From positions 295,501 through 359,500 of the forward strand of contig NZ_CP119968.1 in assembly GCF_032163395.1 (NCBI RefSeq): a stretch of DNA of 64,000 bases, written 5' to 3'. Made by a program: the position numbers and the translations under genes. Source of the DNA: Gloeocapsopsis dulcis. GTDB taxonomy: Bacteria > Cyanobacteriota > Cyanobacteriia > Cyanobacteriales > Chroococcidiopsidaceae. Positions within the stretch are counted from its first letter, which is position 1. Each line of letters starts with the position of its first letter. The notes beneath the pieces were generated by a model. That model was not told the origin of the DNA. It saw only the letters and a program-made list of their open reading frames with translations, and did no database searches. Below, in pieces: positions 35,037 through 44,850 of this stretch.

Positions 35037-35954
35037 ATGGACTTACCAATCGTTTATCATCCTGACTATGTAGTACCTCTGCCTGCAGGTCATCGCTTTC
35101 CGATGCCTAAGTTTAGCCAACTCTATGAATTACTCATCGCAGATGGCGTGGCACATCCCCTACAATTTTATGCTCCAGAGTATCCACTAGAGGAATGGAT
35201 AACGTTAGTTCATACTCCAGAGTATGTTCAAGCCTATTGTACAGGTACACTCGATGCTAAAGCCCAACGACGTATTGGCTTACCTTGGAGTTCTGCGTTA
35301 GTCAATCGCACCTGTATCGCTGTTAGCGGGACAATTCTGACTGCTAAATTAGCCCTCAGTCACGGTTTAGCTTGCAACACTGCGGGAGGAACACATCATG
35401 CTTTTCCAAGTTATGGTTCTGGTTTTTGTATTTTCAATGATTTGGCGATCGCTGCCCGCGTTTTACAAAAGTTGCAACTTGTTGAAAAAGTGCTGATTGT
35501 AGACTTGGATGTGCATCAGGGAGACGGTACTGCATATATCTTTCAGGACGATACGAGTGTTTTTACATTTTCGATGCACTGTGAGGTTAATTTTCCAGGG
35601 ACAAAACAAAAAAGTGACTTGGATGTTCCTTTACCAGTGGGCATGGAAGACGATGCCTATTTGCAAACTTTGGCAAGTTACTTACCTGATTTACTTGCAG
35701 AGGTTAAGCCAGATTTGGTGTTATACGATGCTGGTGTCGATCCGCACGCAGGCGATCGCTTAGGTAAACTAGCACTAACTGATGCTGGGATCTATCGCCG
35801 CGAAATGCAAGTTTTAAGTACCTGTGTTGGTAGTGGTTATCCTGTAGCTTGTGTTATTGGTGGTGGTTATGCAGATGACTTTAAAAGTTTGGTTTATCGC
35901 CACTCTTTATTGCATAGAGCTGCTAGTGAGGTTTATCGTCATTCCTGGCTATAG
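35037..35954 (+). CDS. Histone-deacetylase-family protein (deacetylase)
   Basis: A 305-residue arginase/deacetylase-fold enzyme. The catalytic and zinc motifs are complete: GGTHHAF (about 115-121), VDLDVHQGDGT (about 155-165), DAGVDPHAGD (about 230-239) and VIGGGYA near 277-283. It would remove an acetyl group from a lysine or polyamine-type substrate in the cytoplasm; the substrate is unknown. No partner gene is seen. Start ATG at 35037 fits the conserved N-terminus LPIVYHPDYV. Confidence 0.93.
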   Translation: MDLPIVYHPDYVVPLPAGHRFPMPKFSQLYELLIADGVAHPLQFYAPEYPLEEWITLVHTPEYVQAYCTGTLDAKAQRRIGLPWSSALVNRTCIAVSGTILTAKLALSHGLACNTAGGTHHAFPSYGSGFCIFNDLAIAARVLQKLQLVEKVLIVDLDVHQGDGTAYIFQDDTSVFTFSMHCEVNFPGTKQKSDLDVPLPVGMEDDAYLQTLASYLPDLLAEVKPDLVLYDAGVDPHAGDRLGKLALTDAGIYRREMQVLSTCVGSGYPVACVIGGGYADDFKSLVYRHSLLHRAASEVYRHSWL

Positions 35955-36168
35955 TACAGCTAGTATATGTCGGCGAGAATTACGCAATATCTATCAAGGC
36001 TCACAAAAAATCTTTGCAAACATATAATTATGCTCTTTGATAGATGCTTGCCTACAAAGGGTAAGTAAAAACGTTACAGACGAGATGCTAAACTCTGGAC
36101 GGATGCGTATTGAAAATTACCGATCTACACTGTAAGACAGAAAAATCTATCCAATTTGAGGGAACACT

Positions 36169-37320
36169 GTGCTGCTATCAAAAGGTTTTGAAGTCGAAAT
36201 GTACACTGGTACGCCCCAGGGTGATGTTATCGGTCTTTCAGACAAAATTGTAGCCAGCTTGGATGGATTTGTGCGCGAACCAGATAGTCGCAATGTAGAA
36301 TATACAACTTCTCCCTTGTGGAAATATGAAGACTTACTGTGTGCCTTGCTGCGTCCGCGATTACAGTTACGCGAATTTCTGCAAAAACTAGGTAACTATA
36401 CTTTAATACCTGGAAGTACCCTGGCTTTAGGTGGGAGCGATCGCTTTTTTCGCTCTGATCCGAATAATCTGTATCATGACTATATCGAACAAACCTATGG
36501 TACTAAGGTAGTCACTGCAAGCGTTCACATTAATATTGGTATTAAAGATCCAGAAACATTGTTGCGTGCATGTCGTTTAATACGAGTAGAAGCTCCACTA
36601 TATTTAGCTTTGAGCGCCGCATCTCCTTTTCTTGATGGCAAAGCGACAGGCTATCATTCGACACGCTGGGGATTATTTCCGCAAACTCCTACCCACGTAC
36701 CTTTGTTTGAAAGTCACGCGCATCATATTCGCTGGGTAGAAGAACAGTTAGCAGCAGGTACGATGCAAAACGTACGACACTTGTGGGTATCAGTACGACC
36801 AAATGGCGATCGCCGCCCATATAACTTAAATCGTTTAGAACTCCGTATTTGCGATCTTGTTAGCGATCCGATTAGTTTACTTGCGATCGCTGCTTTACTC
36901 GAAGCACGACTTTTACAACTTATTGCCGATCCCAGCCTCGATCCACTCGAAAATAGTACTTTACCTGCAACAAATCTTCCAGAAGAACTGTTGGCAATTA
37001 CTACAGCAAATGAAATTGCAGCAGCACAGTACGGCTTGAATGCTCAATTGACGCATTGGCAAGACGGTAGAAGCATTTTAGCGCGAGATTGGATTGCTGA
37101 AATTTATCAAGATGTTTGGGCGATCGCTAAACAAAGTGGCTTTAACTGTTTTCTTTCCCCAGTCCAAAAAATTCTCCGCGAAGGTAACGAAGCGCAGCAG
37201 TGGTTACAACTTCACTCTTGTGGTTTTGATGTCCGGCAAATTATAACTCAAGCCAGCTTAGCGATGCGCGAACGGGAACGCGAACTAGAAGCTGAATTAT
37301 GTTCTCCTGTAGCTGCTTAG
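36169..37320 (+). CDS. gshA: Glutamate-cysteine ligase, cyanobacterial type
   Basis: A 383-residue enzyme making gamma-glutamylcysteine, the first step of glutathione synthesis. The cyanobacterial GshA N-terminus LLSKGFEVEMYTGTPQG and motifs such as RPNGDRRPYNLNRLELR are clear. The start is a GTG at 36169 with GAGGG upstream, and it matches the position of the conserved N-terminus. It stands alone, about 210 bp after the HDAC-like gene. Length is normal for this class (about 380). Confidence 0.92.
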   Translation: MLLSKGFEVEMYTGTPQGDVIGLSDKIVASLDGFVREPDSRNVEYTTSPLWKYEDLLCALLRPRLQLREFLQKLGNYTLIPGSTLALGGSDRFFRSDPNNLYHDYIEQTYGTKVVTASVHINIGIKDPETLLRACRLIRVEAPLYLALSAASPFLDGKATGYHSTRWGLFPQTPTHVPLFESHAHHIRWVEEQLAAGTMQNVRHLWVSVRPNGDRRPYNLNRLELRICDLVSDPISLLAIAALLEARLLQLIADPSLDPLENSTLPATNLPEELLAITTANEIAAAQYGLNAQLTHWQDGRSILARDWIAEIYQDVWAIAKQSGFNCFLSPVQKILREGNEAQQWLQLHSCGFDVRQIITQASLAMRERERELEAELCSPVAA

Positions 37321-37472
37321 TCAAGCATGAAAATTTAAAATATGAGGACAATTTAGAATATTTAATCAATGTTATTGAACATCATAACATTTAAAAAACC
37401 TATACTTTGTCTATAGATGCATCTTGACTGGAACTCAGACGATTATGATGTTCTAAGTCGGATCGAGAACAA

Positions 37473-37934
37473 ATGCCTCAGATTGTCTTAGTTCATCCCC
37501 AAATTCCCCCAAACACTGGAAATATTGCTCGTACTTGTGCTGCAACAGGTACAGAGCTACATTTAGTTGGACCTTTAGGATTTGAGATTAGCGATCGCTA
37601 CTTAAAGCGCGCTGGTCTAGATTACTGGCCATACGTAAATCTGCACTACCATGAAACACTTTATACTTTTCAGTCTCACTACCAACAACGGGGTGGGCGT
37701 ACGCTTGGTTTTAGTGTGAGAGGAAACACCAATTATGCTGCGTTCCAGTTCCAAGCTGATGATTGGTTGCTCTTCGGTAGTGAAACGACTGGTTTGCCAC
37801 CTGAGGTGATATCTGAATGTACTGCTACGCTTTATATTCCCATGCCACACCCAAAGGTTCGTAGTTTAAATCTTTCGGTGAGCGTTGCAATAGGCTTATT
37901 TGAAGCTCGGCGTCAACTAGGATATCTTGTATAA
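37473..37934 (+). CDS. trmL: tRNA (cytidine(34)-2'-O)-methyltransferase TrmL
   Basis: A 153-residue SPOUT-fold RNA methyltransferase. It starts MPQIVLVHPQIPPNTGNIART (motif 1) and has FGSETTGLP (motif 2) and IPMPHPKVRSLNLSVSVAI (motif 3), which bind SAM in the trefoil knot. TrmL methylates the ribose of the wobble base 34 in tRNA-Leu isoacceptors in E. coli; the same role is inferred. Length fits the family (about 155 aa). Confidence 0.93.
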   Translation: MPQIVLVHPQIPPNTGNIARTCAATGTELHLVGPLGFEISDRYLKRAGLDYWPYVNLHYHETLYTFQSHYQQRGGRTLGFSVRGNTNYAAFQFQADDWLLFGSETTGLPPEVISECTATLYIPMPHPKVRSLNLSVSVAIGLFEARRQLGYLV

Positions 37935-38642
37935 GTTTTTTAAAGACACGCCAATCAGCTCAGATGAATAGCATAAATTTATACACGGACTAAAGAGATG
38001 AAGTATGAGCAGCTTCGCCCTAGCTCAACAGTGTCATCTAATTGTTATCTATAAGAAATTTTTATAGCAAAAAAGAGCTTTTAGCACAAGAAAGCGATAG
38101 ATTTTATTCATTCTAAATAGACTAAATATGTTAAGTATCCCAGGATCAAACCTGATTAAAGCGAGTACAATCAACAAGCTGAGTGATTGTGCTTGCTAAA
38201 AGGCTCTTCTGACTGAAATCAGAAGACAAAGAAAACCTAGTGCTTAGATATCGCTAAGCGTAGAGATAGCAAGAGCAAGAAACGAAGTAGCAGCATTAAA
38301 TACTTTTGGTATGAGCACAGCTAGTTTGAATTTTGTAAAAAAAGCTAATTACAGACCAATTGCGATCGCGCGCATCAACAATAACGGCAACTGCCACCTA
38401 CTTACAGTTTGCTGGTCGTAGCAATCAACAACTGTTGAGTGGGCATTTGGAGAAAAAATCATAATCACAATTGTTACGAGTTGGTGTAAACTTGTCTAAA
38501 TCAAAAATGCCTAGTAATCTTGCTTAAGTATGTCTACTAGGTGCGAGGTAAATCTATCGAAAGTAGTAGCCTAATTCATTAACTAGTAATAAACTCGATA
38601 AATCGAGATCAGGTAAGCCCTATTGCTCATAGGAGGTCATTT
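37935..38642 (+). promoter_or_regulatory. Long structured leader region of the LysM/M23 peptidase gene
   Basis: About 700 bp without a gene between trmL and the peptidase. It contains two clean hairpins: CTTCTGA-6 nt-TCAGAAG (38206-38225) and GCTTAG-6 nt-CTAAGC (38242-38259). The end holds a strong AGGAGG Shine-Dalgarno at 38631-38636. I cannot assign it to a known riboswitch class; it may be a long 5' UTR or carry a small RNA. HIP1 near 38362. Confidence 0.5.
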
Positions 38643-41333
38643 TTGAAAAGAGCATGGATGAAAAAGGTTAAGGCTGTTCCTGCTAGTGCCAAAAGCAAAG
38701 CAGTTTTGAAGGAACAATTGCAGCCCGTTCAGCCCAAAGTCAAACGGCGAGTGCGCACTTCGGTCGCAATGATGGCGATCGCGATTTCAATGGGAGGACC
38801 CAACCTTTTACTGACTCGACACGATCGCGCACCAGCAGCTGAAATACCACAAGGTGAAGAACCGACAGCTAGTAAATTGGTGGCAACAACCACCCCAGAA
38901 CAGGCAACGCCAGTAGTCGTAGAAGCTGTGCCAGCGCCAGTAAATACATCTACGGCTCCCATGTCGATTGCACCTGCTCCTGAGTTACCAGTCAAGAGTA
39001 CTGTGTCTCAGCCAGTGAGTCCTCCTGCTGCAAAAAGCACAGTGCAAGTAAAAACGCCTACCAGAACAACTCCAATTCGAGTTGAACAGCGGCAACAAGA
39101 TTTGGCAATGGATGCAAGTCCAAGAAAATACACAGAACCCAAATCAATAGCACCAAGCCAAGTAGAAACAACTACCGTAAATAGTAGTCACCAAGCCAAC
39201 ACAGCTAAAGCACAAGCTGTACGTCAAGACCGCTTGGTACAGCAATTAAAATCAGCAAACATCAATCAGTCGAGTGCGGTTCAGCAGAACTCATCTACAC
39301 AGCCACTCAGCAATACTAATCGCAATCAACTGCAAACAGCATCAGCAACGACAACGAAAGATAGTAGTGCCATTAGTGCTAGACAAAAGTTGTTAGTTAA
39401 TCGCTTAAAGCAACAATCGAACCACTCAATTAATAGTTCGGCGGAGTTGCGGTCTGAGGAGTTCAATTCGTCTACAAGTAATGTAGTCACCCCAAAAGTA
39501 GTAGGATCTGCTAGACAAAATACTGCAAATAACAGCAATATCCAGCTTAATCAACCAACAACAGTTGTCCCTAGCCAGTCTAACTACGAAGTGCCAAGTC
39601 AAAATCAGGCAACTGTGCAGCCGCAGCCAGGAGGCGCAAATCAAAGTACTATCAATACTCAACCGCAAATTCTATATAATCCACAGTCTTCGCGCAGCTT
39701 AGATCCGCTCAATATTGCACCTCCTATTACTAGAACACCTCAAACAACACGGATTGAACCCAACACCAATAGTATCGTTGTCGATATCAAGGAATCTATA
39801 GGAACAGCACCCGAAGCAGTCATTCCACAAGGAGTACAACAACGCATTACTGATCCAGTGAATGCAAACAGTAGTCAAAATTCAGCTAGTGCAATATTGC
39901 CAACAACACCAGCAGAATTTGAAGTTACCAACGAGCTACAAAATGTCACACCAAGTTCTACCCAGGATACAGTAGCTCAAGTCACAGAAACTACAAGACG
40001 ACAAGACCTTGTTCAGCGGTTACGAAATCAAACAACACAAACAAACCAAAGTGTAGTTGCCGAGGCTGAGAACTTAAATACGCCAGACACAGTTTATGTG
40101 ATTTCTCAAGCAATCGAGGACACAGCTAAAGTGAGTGTCCAAGCGGCATTATCAACAGCTTACCAAGTAAAACCAGGAGATACATTAACTGCGATCGCTC
40201 GAGAATATGGAGTTCCGCTGCATGAGCTGATTAGTGCCAACCAGATCTCTAATCCTGATCGGCTGCAGATTAATCAAAGTATTACTATTCCAACGTCAGT
40301 ATACAATGGTGTTGCTCAAAATATAGGTGTCAGCGATCGCCCTCTACAGCAAAACACCGCAGTTGTGCCAGTAGTATCTACGACAATCTCTGACGACAGC
40401 GAAGGGCAAGTACCCACACTAGTTGCCCACAATAACCTCACAGTAAACGCGGCAGATCAACAGACAACACAGCCTGTACCACAAGTTGTTAACAACTCAA
40501 CCGGTATGGGTGGTAGTCTCTCCAATGAGGAACCGCTTGATCCACCGAGTTTTTACGTCCAAGGGTTAAAAGCAGAAATTGAACAGTTACGACAAAAATA
40601 CAACACTCAACTTGCTAGTTCTTCAGGTACTGTTACCCAGCAGCAAACTAAAGCAATAGAAACTGTAGATGTTGCTGCTGCACCTGTGGTCAAAACTAAA
40701 TCAGTGGCTCCTGTGACTAATCGTCCAAGCCGCCCCCGCGCCACTAAATCTGAACCAGTTAATCCAGAATTTCGTGTTGCTCAAGCAACTAATTCTAACT
40801 CTAAGACAATTAGAGCTAGACTAGCAACTGCGCCTAGCAATGTTGATCCTACTGAAGCACTACACTCGCTACGAGGACGGCAGGTAACTCCAGAACTACC
40901 ACCGTTAGGTGCAGCAGATATGTATCTGCCTAGAACTGGTATGTCAGCACCATTCAACGGTTATATTTGGCCAGCGAAAGGAGTTCTCTCTTCTGGCTAT
41001 GGTTGGCGTTGGGGAAGAATGCACCGAGGTATTGATGTTGCTGCACCTGTCGGAACTCCTATTTTTGCTGCTGCTTCTGGTGTTGTTGTCAGGGCAGGCT
41101 GGAACTCTGGAGGTTATGGTAATTTAGTTGATATTAGGCATCCTAACGGTTCTCTTACTCGCTATGCCCACAACAATCGCATTTTAGTGCGTGCAGGGCA
41201 AGAAGTAGAGCAAGGACAACACATTGCAGAGATGGGTAGCACTGGTTTTAGTACAGGTCCCCACTTGCATTTTGAAGTCCATGCTGCAGGTAAAGGAGCA
41301 GTTAATCCTATTGCCTTATTACCTCAGCGTTAG
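38643..41333 (+). CDS. LysM / M23 metallopeptidase, long envelope-associated protein
   Basis: An 896-residue protein starting at a TTG (38643), chosen because AGGAGG lies 6 nt upstream; the first ATG is too far from it. A basic N-terminus is followed by one hydrophobic helix (about 38-55). Then comes a very long Ser/Thr/Gln/Asn/Pro-rich segment, probably unstructured. A LysM domain (peptidoglycan binding) is at about 506-551 (YQVKPGDTLTAIAREYGVPL). The C-terminal M23 domain (about 785-890) has the zinc ligands H794, D798 and HLHFE (H874, H876), so it should be active as an endopeptidase on cell-wall cross-links. The middle contains at least three copies of an RQxxLVxxL-type motif. Confidence 0.93.
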   Translation: MKRAWMKKVKAVPASAKSKAVLKEQLQPVQPKVKRRVRTSVAMMAIAISMGGPNLLLTRHDRAPAAEIPQGEEPTASKLVATTTPEQATPVVVEAVPAPVNTSTAPMSIAPAPELPVKSTVSQPVSPPAAKSTVQVKTPTRTTPIRVEQRQQDLAMDASPRKYTEPKSIAPSQVETTTVNSSHQANTAKAQAVRQDRLVQQLKSANINQSSAVQQNSSTQPLSNTNRNQLQTASATTTKDSSAISARQKLLVNRLKQQSNHSINSSAELRSEEFNSSTSNVVTPKVVGSARQNTANNSNIQLNQPTTVVPSQSNYEVPSQNQATVQPQPGGANQSTINTQPQILYNPQSSRSLDPLNIAPPITRTPQTTRIEPNTNSIVVDIKESIGTAPEAVIPQGVQQRITDPVNANSSQNSASAILPTTPAEFEVTNELQNVTPSSTQDTVAQVTETTRRQDLVQRLRNQTTQTNQSVVAEAENLNTPDTVYVISQAIEDTAKVSVQAALSTAYQVKPGDTLTAIAREYGVPLHELISANQISNPDRLQINQSITIPTSVYNGVAQNIGVSDRPLQQNTAVVPVVSTTISDDSEGQVPTLVAHNNLTVNAADQQTTQPVPQVVNNSTGMGGSLSNEEPLDPPSFYVQGLKAEIEQLRQKYNTQLASSSGTVTQQQTKAIETVDVAAAPVVKTKSVAPVTNRPSRPRATKSEPVNPEFRVAQATNSNSKTIRARLATAPSNVDPTEALHSLRGRQVTPELPPLGAADMYLPRTGMSAPFNGYIWPAKGVLSSGYGWRWGRMHRGIDVAAPVGTPIFAAASGVVVRAGWNSGGYGNLVDIRHPNGSLTRYAHNNRILVRAGQEVEQGQHIAEMGSTGFSTGPHLHFEVHAAGKGAVNPIALLPQR

Positions 41334-41528
41334 TCATCAATTAGATGAAATGTAGAAATTATTAGGGGAAGAATATTTAATCTCTTTCCCTGTATGTAAT
41401 TGCTGACAGACGTTTAGCAGTCTACCTTTGGCATTCTCTATCGTTACTGTGCCCTTTAAGTTCTGAGCCAAAATACAAAATTTCTGTGGGCAAACAGGTA
41501 TGCTAGAATGCTCTAAGATCAATGGTAG

Positions 41529-41602
<74 letters not shown>

Positions 41603-41629
41603 TTTATGTACATTTTAATAATAGTTACA

Positions 41630-42622
41630 CTATTTGTGACCAATTGCCTTTGCATGAACTGCTCGTAACTCATGTACTGTTTCTTTATTGTTTCGGACAG
41701 CACGAAACATTCCGAATCGGCAAAGCCCTGTGCCAAATGCTAACCGCATCAGAAGTAGGGTCGGAACTTCTCTCAGAGACTTGAGTAATCCTGGTAAACC
41801 AAACCGTACCAAGCCTTTGGGTCGAGCCACACCTTGCCAAATAGAATCAAGCCAGGACGGTAGAGTTGGTTCTGTCCAATCAGCGGTGATGACTTCTCCT
41901 TCAACAAATCCTGTCTCTGCCAAAAGTTCAGCAAATCTTTCAATGCTGGCAAATTCAGGATGAGACCACTGATCTAGTAGTTGCCGCATCACAGGTCTTT
42001 CCCAAAAATTGAGTGGCTTTTGACGCGCATCTCGCTGATTCCAGTCAGCAACAACTAGCACGCCACCAGGCTTTAGCACTCGTATCAACTCTTTGGCGAA
42101 AATCGCTTTATCGGGCATATGAGGACCCGCCTCAATCGACCAGACTACATCAAAACTTGCATCGGGAAACGACATCGCCATAGCATCGTCTACCTGAAAC
42201 CGGACATCCAGTTCTTTAGGAGTAAGTTGCTCGGCGCGGAGCACTTGCTGAGGGCTAATAGTAATTCCGGTGACGGCAAAGCCGTAATCCTGTGCCAAAA
42301 TACGGCTGCTACCTCCAATACCACAGCCAACATCCAAAACTGTTGTACCAGGGGAAAACTTATCTAAACCACCCCAGCGCACCATTTCATGTACAAAGTC
42401 AGATTTAGCAGTTAGAAAATCCTTGCCTTGTGGTGGCGAACCATAATGTCCTAAATGAATGTGCTCGCCCCAATAAAACTCTAAAATTCCGTCTTCAGTC
42501 CATTGGTCGTAGGAGTTGGCAACCGAGTCAGATGATTGATAACGACGGGCGGTGAATAGATAGAGAGCGATCGCAGCTATCAACAGAACAAAGATAATTC
42601 CTAAGACAAAAAATAAACTCAT
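41630..42622 (-). CDS. MPBQ/MSBQ-type methyltransferase (tocopherol/plastoquinone)
   Basis: A 330-residue protein with one N-terminal transmembrane helix (about 2-24) and a SAM methyltransferase domain (motif I VLDVGCGIGGSSRI, about 92-105; motif GPHMPDKAIF; DWNQRD). It matches from memory the Synechocystis Sll0418 type 2-methyl-6-phytylbenzoquinol methyltransferase: ARxYQSSDSVANxYDQWTED, YWGEHIHLGHYG and WSHPEFASIE blocks are nearly the same. It would methylate MPBQ/MSBQ in the tocopherol/plastoquinone pathway at the membrane. Length fits (about 320). It converges on tRNA-Pro with about 28 bp between. Confidence 0.88.
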   Translation of the reverse strand: MSLFFVLGIIFVLLIAAIALYLFTARRYQSSDSVANSYDQWTEDGILEFYWGEHIHLGHYGSPPQGKDFLTAKSDFVHEMVRWGGLDKFSPGTTVLDVGCGIGGSSRILAQDYGFAVTGITISPQQVLRAEQLTPKELDVRFQVDDAMAMSFPDASFDVVWSIEAGPHMPDKAIFAKELIRVLKPGGVLVVADWNQRDARQKPLNFWERPVMRQLLDQWSHPEFASIERFAELLAETGFVEGEVITADWTEPTLPSWLDSIWQGVARPKGLVRFGLPGLLKSLREVPTLLLMRLAFGTGLCRFGMFRAVRNNKETVHELRAVHAKAIGHK

Positions 42623-42676
42623 GAAGATAAAGTTTAATTCAGTGGTTTGAATGGGGTGACTTAGTACCCACTTGCG

Positions 42677-42850
42677 ATGCAGGTATTTTGTGCAACTAGG
42701 GTAGTCCCCATACTATTGTTACATTCCTTCGTAATTGTTAAGAGTCCTGCCAATGTTGCTATCGCTTTATTTTTTATTCATCCCGCAATCACTGTGATAT
42801 TAGCTGGGTACATTTTGGGCGATCAAGCTTGCTTAAATGCTCTAACTGCT
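42677..42850 (+). pseudogene. Fragment of a DMT/EamA-type transporter
   Basis: Translation on the plus strand contains ALFFIHPAITVILAGYILGD, which matches VLFFIHPAITAILAWRIFGD in the intact transporter at 43421-44374 (opposite strand). Only about 40 codons of similarity are left, with no start, no remaining helices and unrelated sequence on both sides. Confidence 0.72.
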
Positions 42851-43046
42851 GCTTTCTCACATTTGGTTGATTGGGTAAAGTTATTCACTAGGGGTGAGGG
42901 ATACCCCATAAATAAATTTAGGGGATTGAGTATTGATTTTTTGTGTGTCGCTTCGCATTGCCTTCTCCACACAATTCATTTTTTCTTCCCTTCGACCCTC
43001 ACCCCTCGCTCCTCGCCTCTTTTCGGTAAGAAGATTAAGCTTGCAA
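42851..43046. other. Non-coding region with C-rich repeat
   Basis: After the transporter fragment there is no visible gene. A CCCTCACCCCTCGCTCCTCG-type run at 42996-43017 belongs to the dispersed G/C-rich repeat group. Confidence 0.45.
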
Positions 43047-43292
43047 TTAAACACTAACTAACGTTGTGTGAGCTACATTTTCTTTGTTTTGTAAGCCGCA
43101 ACAGCTTGCGTTTCTTTTTTCTCGTTGATGAAGTATTGTAGGTAACTTTCTCATAACATCTTTTGACTGTAAACTACACTTTTCTTCACTCAGTACTGGC
43201 ATTTCTTGCCAGCAAGTGCGGCAAAAGAAATAAATTTCATGATTGTGAATATGCCGTAGAAGTCGGTCAAAACAGCAAGGACAGGTAGTCAT
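43047..43292 (-). CDS. Small zinc-ribbon-like protein
   Basis: An 81-residue protein whose N-terminus has two Cys pairs (CPCC at 4-7 and CRTCW at 24-28) separated by about 17 residues, in the order TTCPCCFDRLLRHI and YFFCRTCWQEMPVL. This pattern occurs in a family of small cyanobacterial proteins. It probably binds zinc. The C-terminal half is basic and unstructured-looking. Function unknown. Confidence 0.75.
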   Translation of the reverse strand: MTTCPCCFDRLLRHIHNHEIYFFCRTCWQEMPVLSEEKCSLQSKDVMRKLPTILHQREKRNASCCGLQNKENVAHTTLVSV

Positions 43293-43420
43293 AGTTTATT
43301 AAATGTTTTGAAATCAATAATTAATTTGAGCAGCAAGTTGTTGTTATTTATGAGAATAGTGTAAATATGTGAGAAAGTTGTGAGCATGACTAAAGCTTTC
43401 TAAATCTTTTATGCTAAGTA

Positions 43421-44374
43421 TTAATTACTATCTTTTGTCTTGTGTGATTTCTCTTGACTAAGTAGTCCAACTCCTAACGCTACCAAAATCACGCCTAAGA
43501 TTTGTCTACCTTGTAGAGCTTCTTGAATAATCACCCATGCTAAAATTGCTGTCGAAGTAGGATTACTAATCGCAACAATTGAGGCGATCGCAGCATTGGC
43601 TAAATGAATGCCAAAATTGTACAGCAGTTGTCCTGTTAGTGTGAGTAGAGCTGCAATTAAGCTAACAATCCACAAAATGAGCTGAAGATCGGCAACATCA
43701 ATATTGACAAGTAATAAACTGATGCTAGAAAACACCAAAATGACTGTACAACTAATAACAGTAAACGGAACAGGATGAATTTCTCGAAAGCAAATTTGCG
43801 CCAGAATGCCCTGAATAGCATAAGCTACTCCTGCTCCTAATGCTGCCCCAACACCAATTAAAGTATCGCTGTCAGCTGTCGTTGTGAGACTAGGTGCTAC
43901 AAGAAAACTTCCAGTGAAGATGATGGTTAAAACCACCCACCGCAACCATGTCGGGCGATCGCCAAAAATTCGCCAAGCGAGTATCGCAGTAATTGCTGGA
44001 TGAATAAAGAATAAAACTGTAGCAACGCCAGCAGGAATCTTCGCCAGGGCAATGAACAGAAGTGCTAGGGATAAAAATAAAGCAAAACTACTGATGAAAG
44101 ATTTAATAAGTAGTGGGCGCTTTTGGGGATAGAGCAATTGCTTTAAGTTCATCCATGTTGTAGCGTGAAGCTTTGGTGCCAGCAAAACCATTAACGGTAA
44201 CATAAATACCGCTCGTAACTGCAAAAGCAACAATGAGTTTGCCAGACTAGGAGCAACAAATCCACCAAAGGGCAGTACACCAAAAACAAGGTTATTGACA
44301 AAAACAATCCGCAACAACACGTTTTGAGCAGCGAGACAGATGGAACCTATGAAAACTAGCGCAAAGCCAAGCAT
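43421..44374 (-). CDS. DMT superfamily (EamA) transporter
   Basis: A 317-residue membrane protein with about ten transmembrane helices in two EamA repeats, for example IALAKIPAGVATVLFFIHPA (repeat 1) and GIHLANAAIASIVAISNPT (repeat 2). Such proteins export small metabolites or drugs; the substrate is not readable. A relic of a related gene lies 0.6 kb away on the other strand, which suggests past duplication. Confidence 0.88.
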   Translation of the reverse strand: MLGFALVFIGSICLAAQNVLLRIVFVNNLVFGVLPFGGFVAPSLANSLLLLQLRAVFMLPLMVLLAPKLHATTWMNLKQLLYPQKRPLLIKSFISSFALFLSLALLFIALAKIPAGVATVLFFIHPAITAILAWRIFGDRPTWLRWVVLTIIFTGSFLVAPSLTTTADSDTLIGVGAALGAGVAYAIQGILAQICFREIHPVPFTVISCTVILVFSSISLLLVNIDVADLQLILWIVSLIAALLTLTGQLLYNFGIHLANAAIASIVAISNPTSTAILAWVIIQEALQGRQILGVILVALGVGLLSQEKSHKTKDSN

Positions 44375-44609
44375 TAATCACGAGGGGTCAGGGGTCGGGG
44401 TTTTGTAATGAACTACAGAGGATGCAGAGGAATTAGTTTTAGAGAAGAAAGAAAAATAACAGTAAAATAGGATACAGAAGTTTTATAAATATAGTATCCA
44501 CTGGAGATTTTTACGCCGTGGGTAAGCGGAGGTTTGATGAATCGCTTATTAGATCATTTTGTTAAACATTGCAACACTCAATTTGCAGAATTTAGCAAAC
44601 TAGCTGTAC
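44375..44609. other. Non-coding region with G-rich repeat
   Basis: The left end has a G-rich run (GAGGGGTCAGGGGTCGGGG at 44382-44400). A 36-codon frame starting at 44537 behind GGAGG runs into the permease fragment; I do not accept it as a gene. Confidence 0.4.
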
Positions 44610-44850
44610 TCACCTTGCCCAGTAAATTGCATATTTTTCCAAGATGACAAAAAAGCCGTAAAGCACTATTCCTAAAACAGCTAAGGCTAAAAGTCCAGCA
44701 AAGGCGAGTGGAACATCAAAATTGGAACTAGCAACAACGATGAGATAGCCCATCCCACCGTTGGAGGCGACAGACTCAGCAATGACGGAACCAACAAAGG
44801 CGAAAGAAGCGGCAATCTTGAGCGAAGCAAACAAGTATGGTAGAGTGTGG
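44610..44850 (-). pseudogene. C-terminal fragment of an ABC transporter permease (NitT/TauT/SsuC type)
   Basis: About 80 codons, LPYLFASLKIAASFAFVGSV and then IAESVASNGGMGYLI, match the conserved C-terminal part of binding-protein-dependent permeases; the stop is at 44610-44612. The rest of the permease is missing. Its upstream edge is fused directly to a formamidase fragment. Confidence 0.82.

Noticed and set aside
36060-36090. NtcA-like GTA-N-TAC site upstream of gshA
   Set aside because: The spacer is 7 nt rather than 8, and no suitably placed -10 box was seen.
44537-44647. 36-codon frame with GGAGG upstream
   Set aside because: It overlaps the permease fragment antisense, is short and has no recognisable content.
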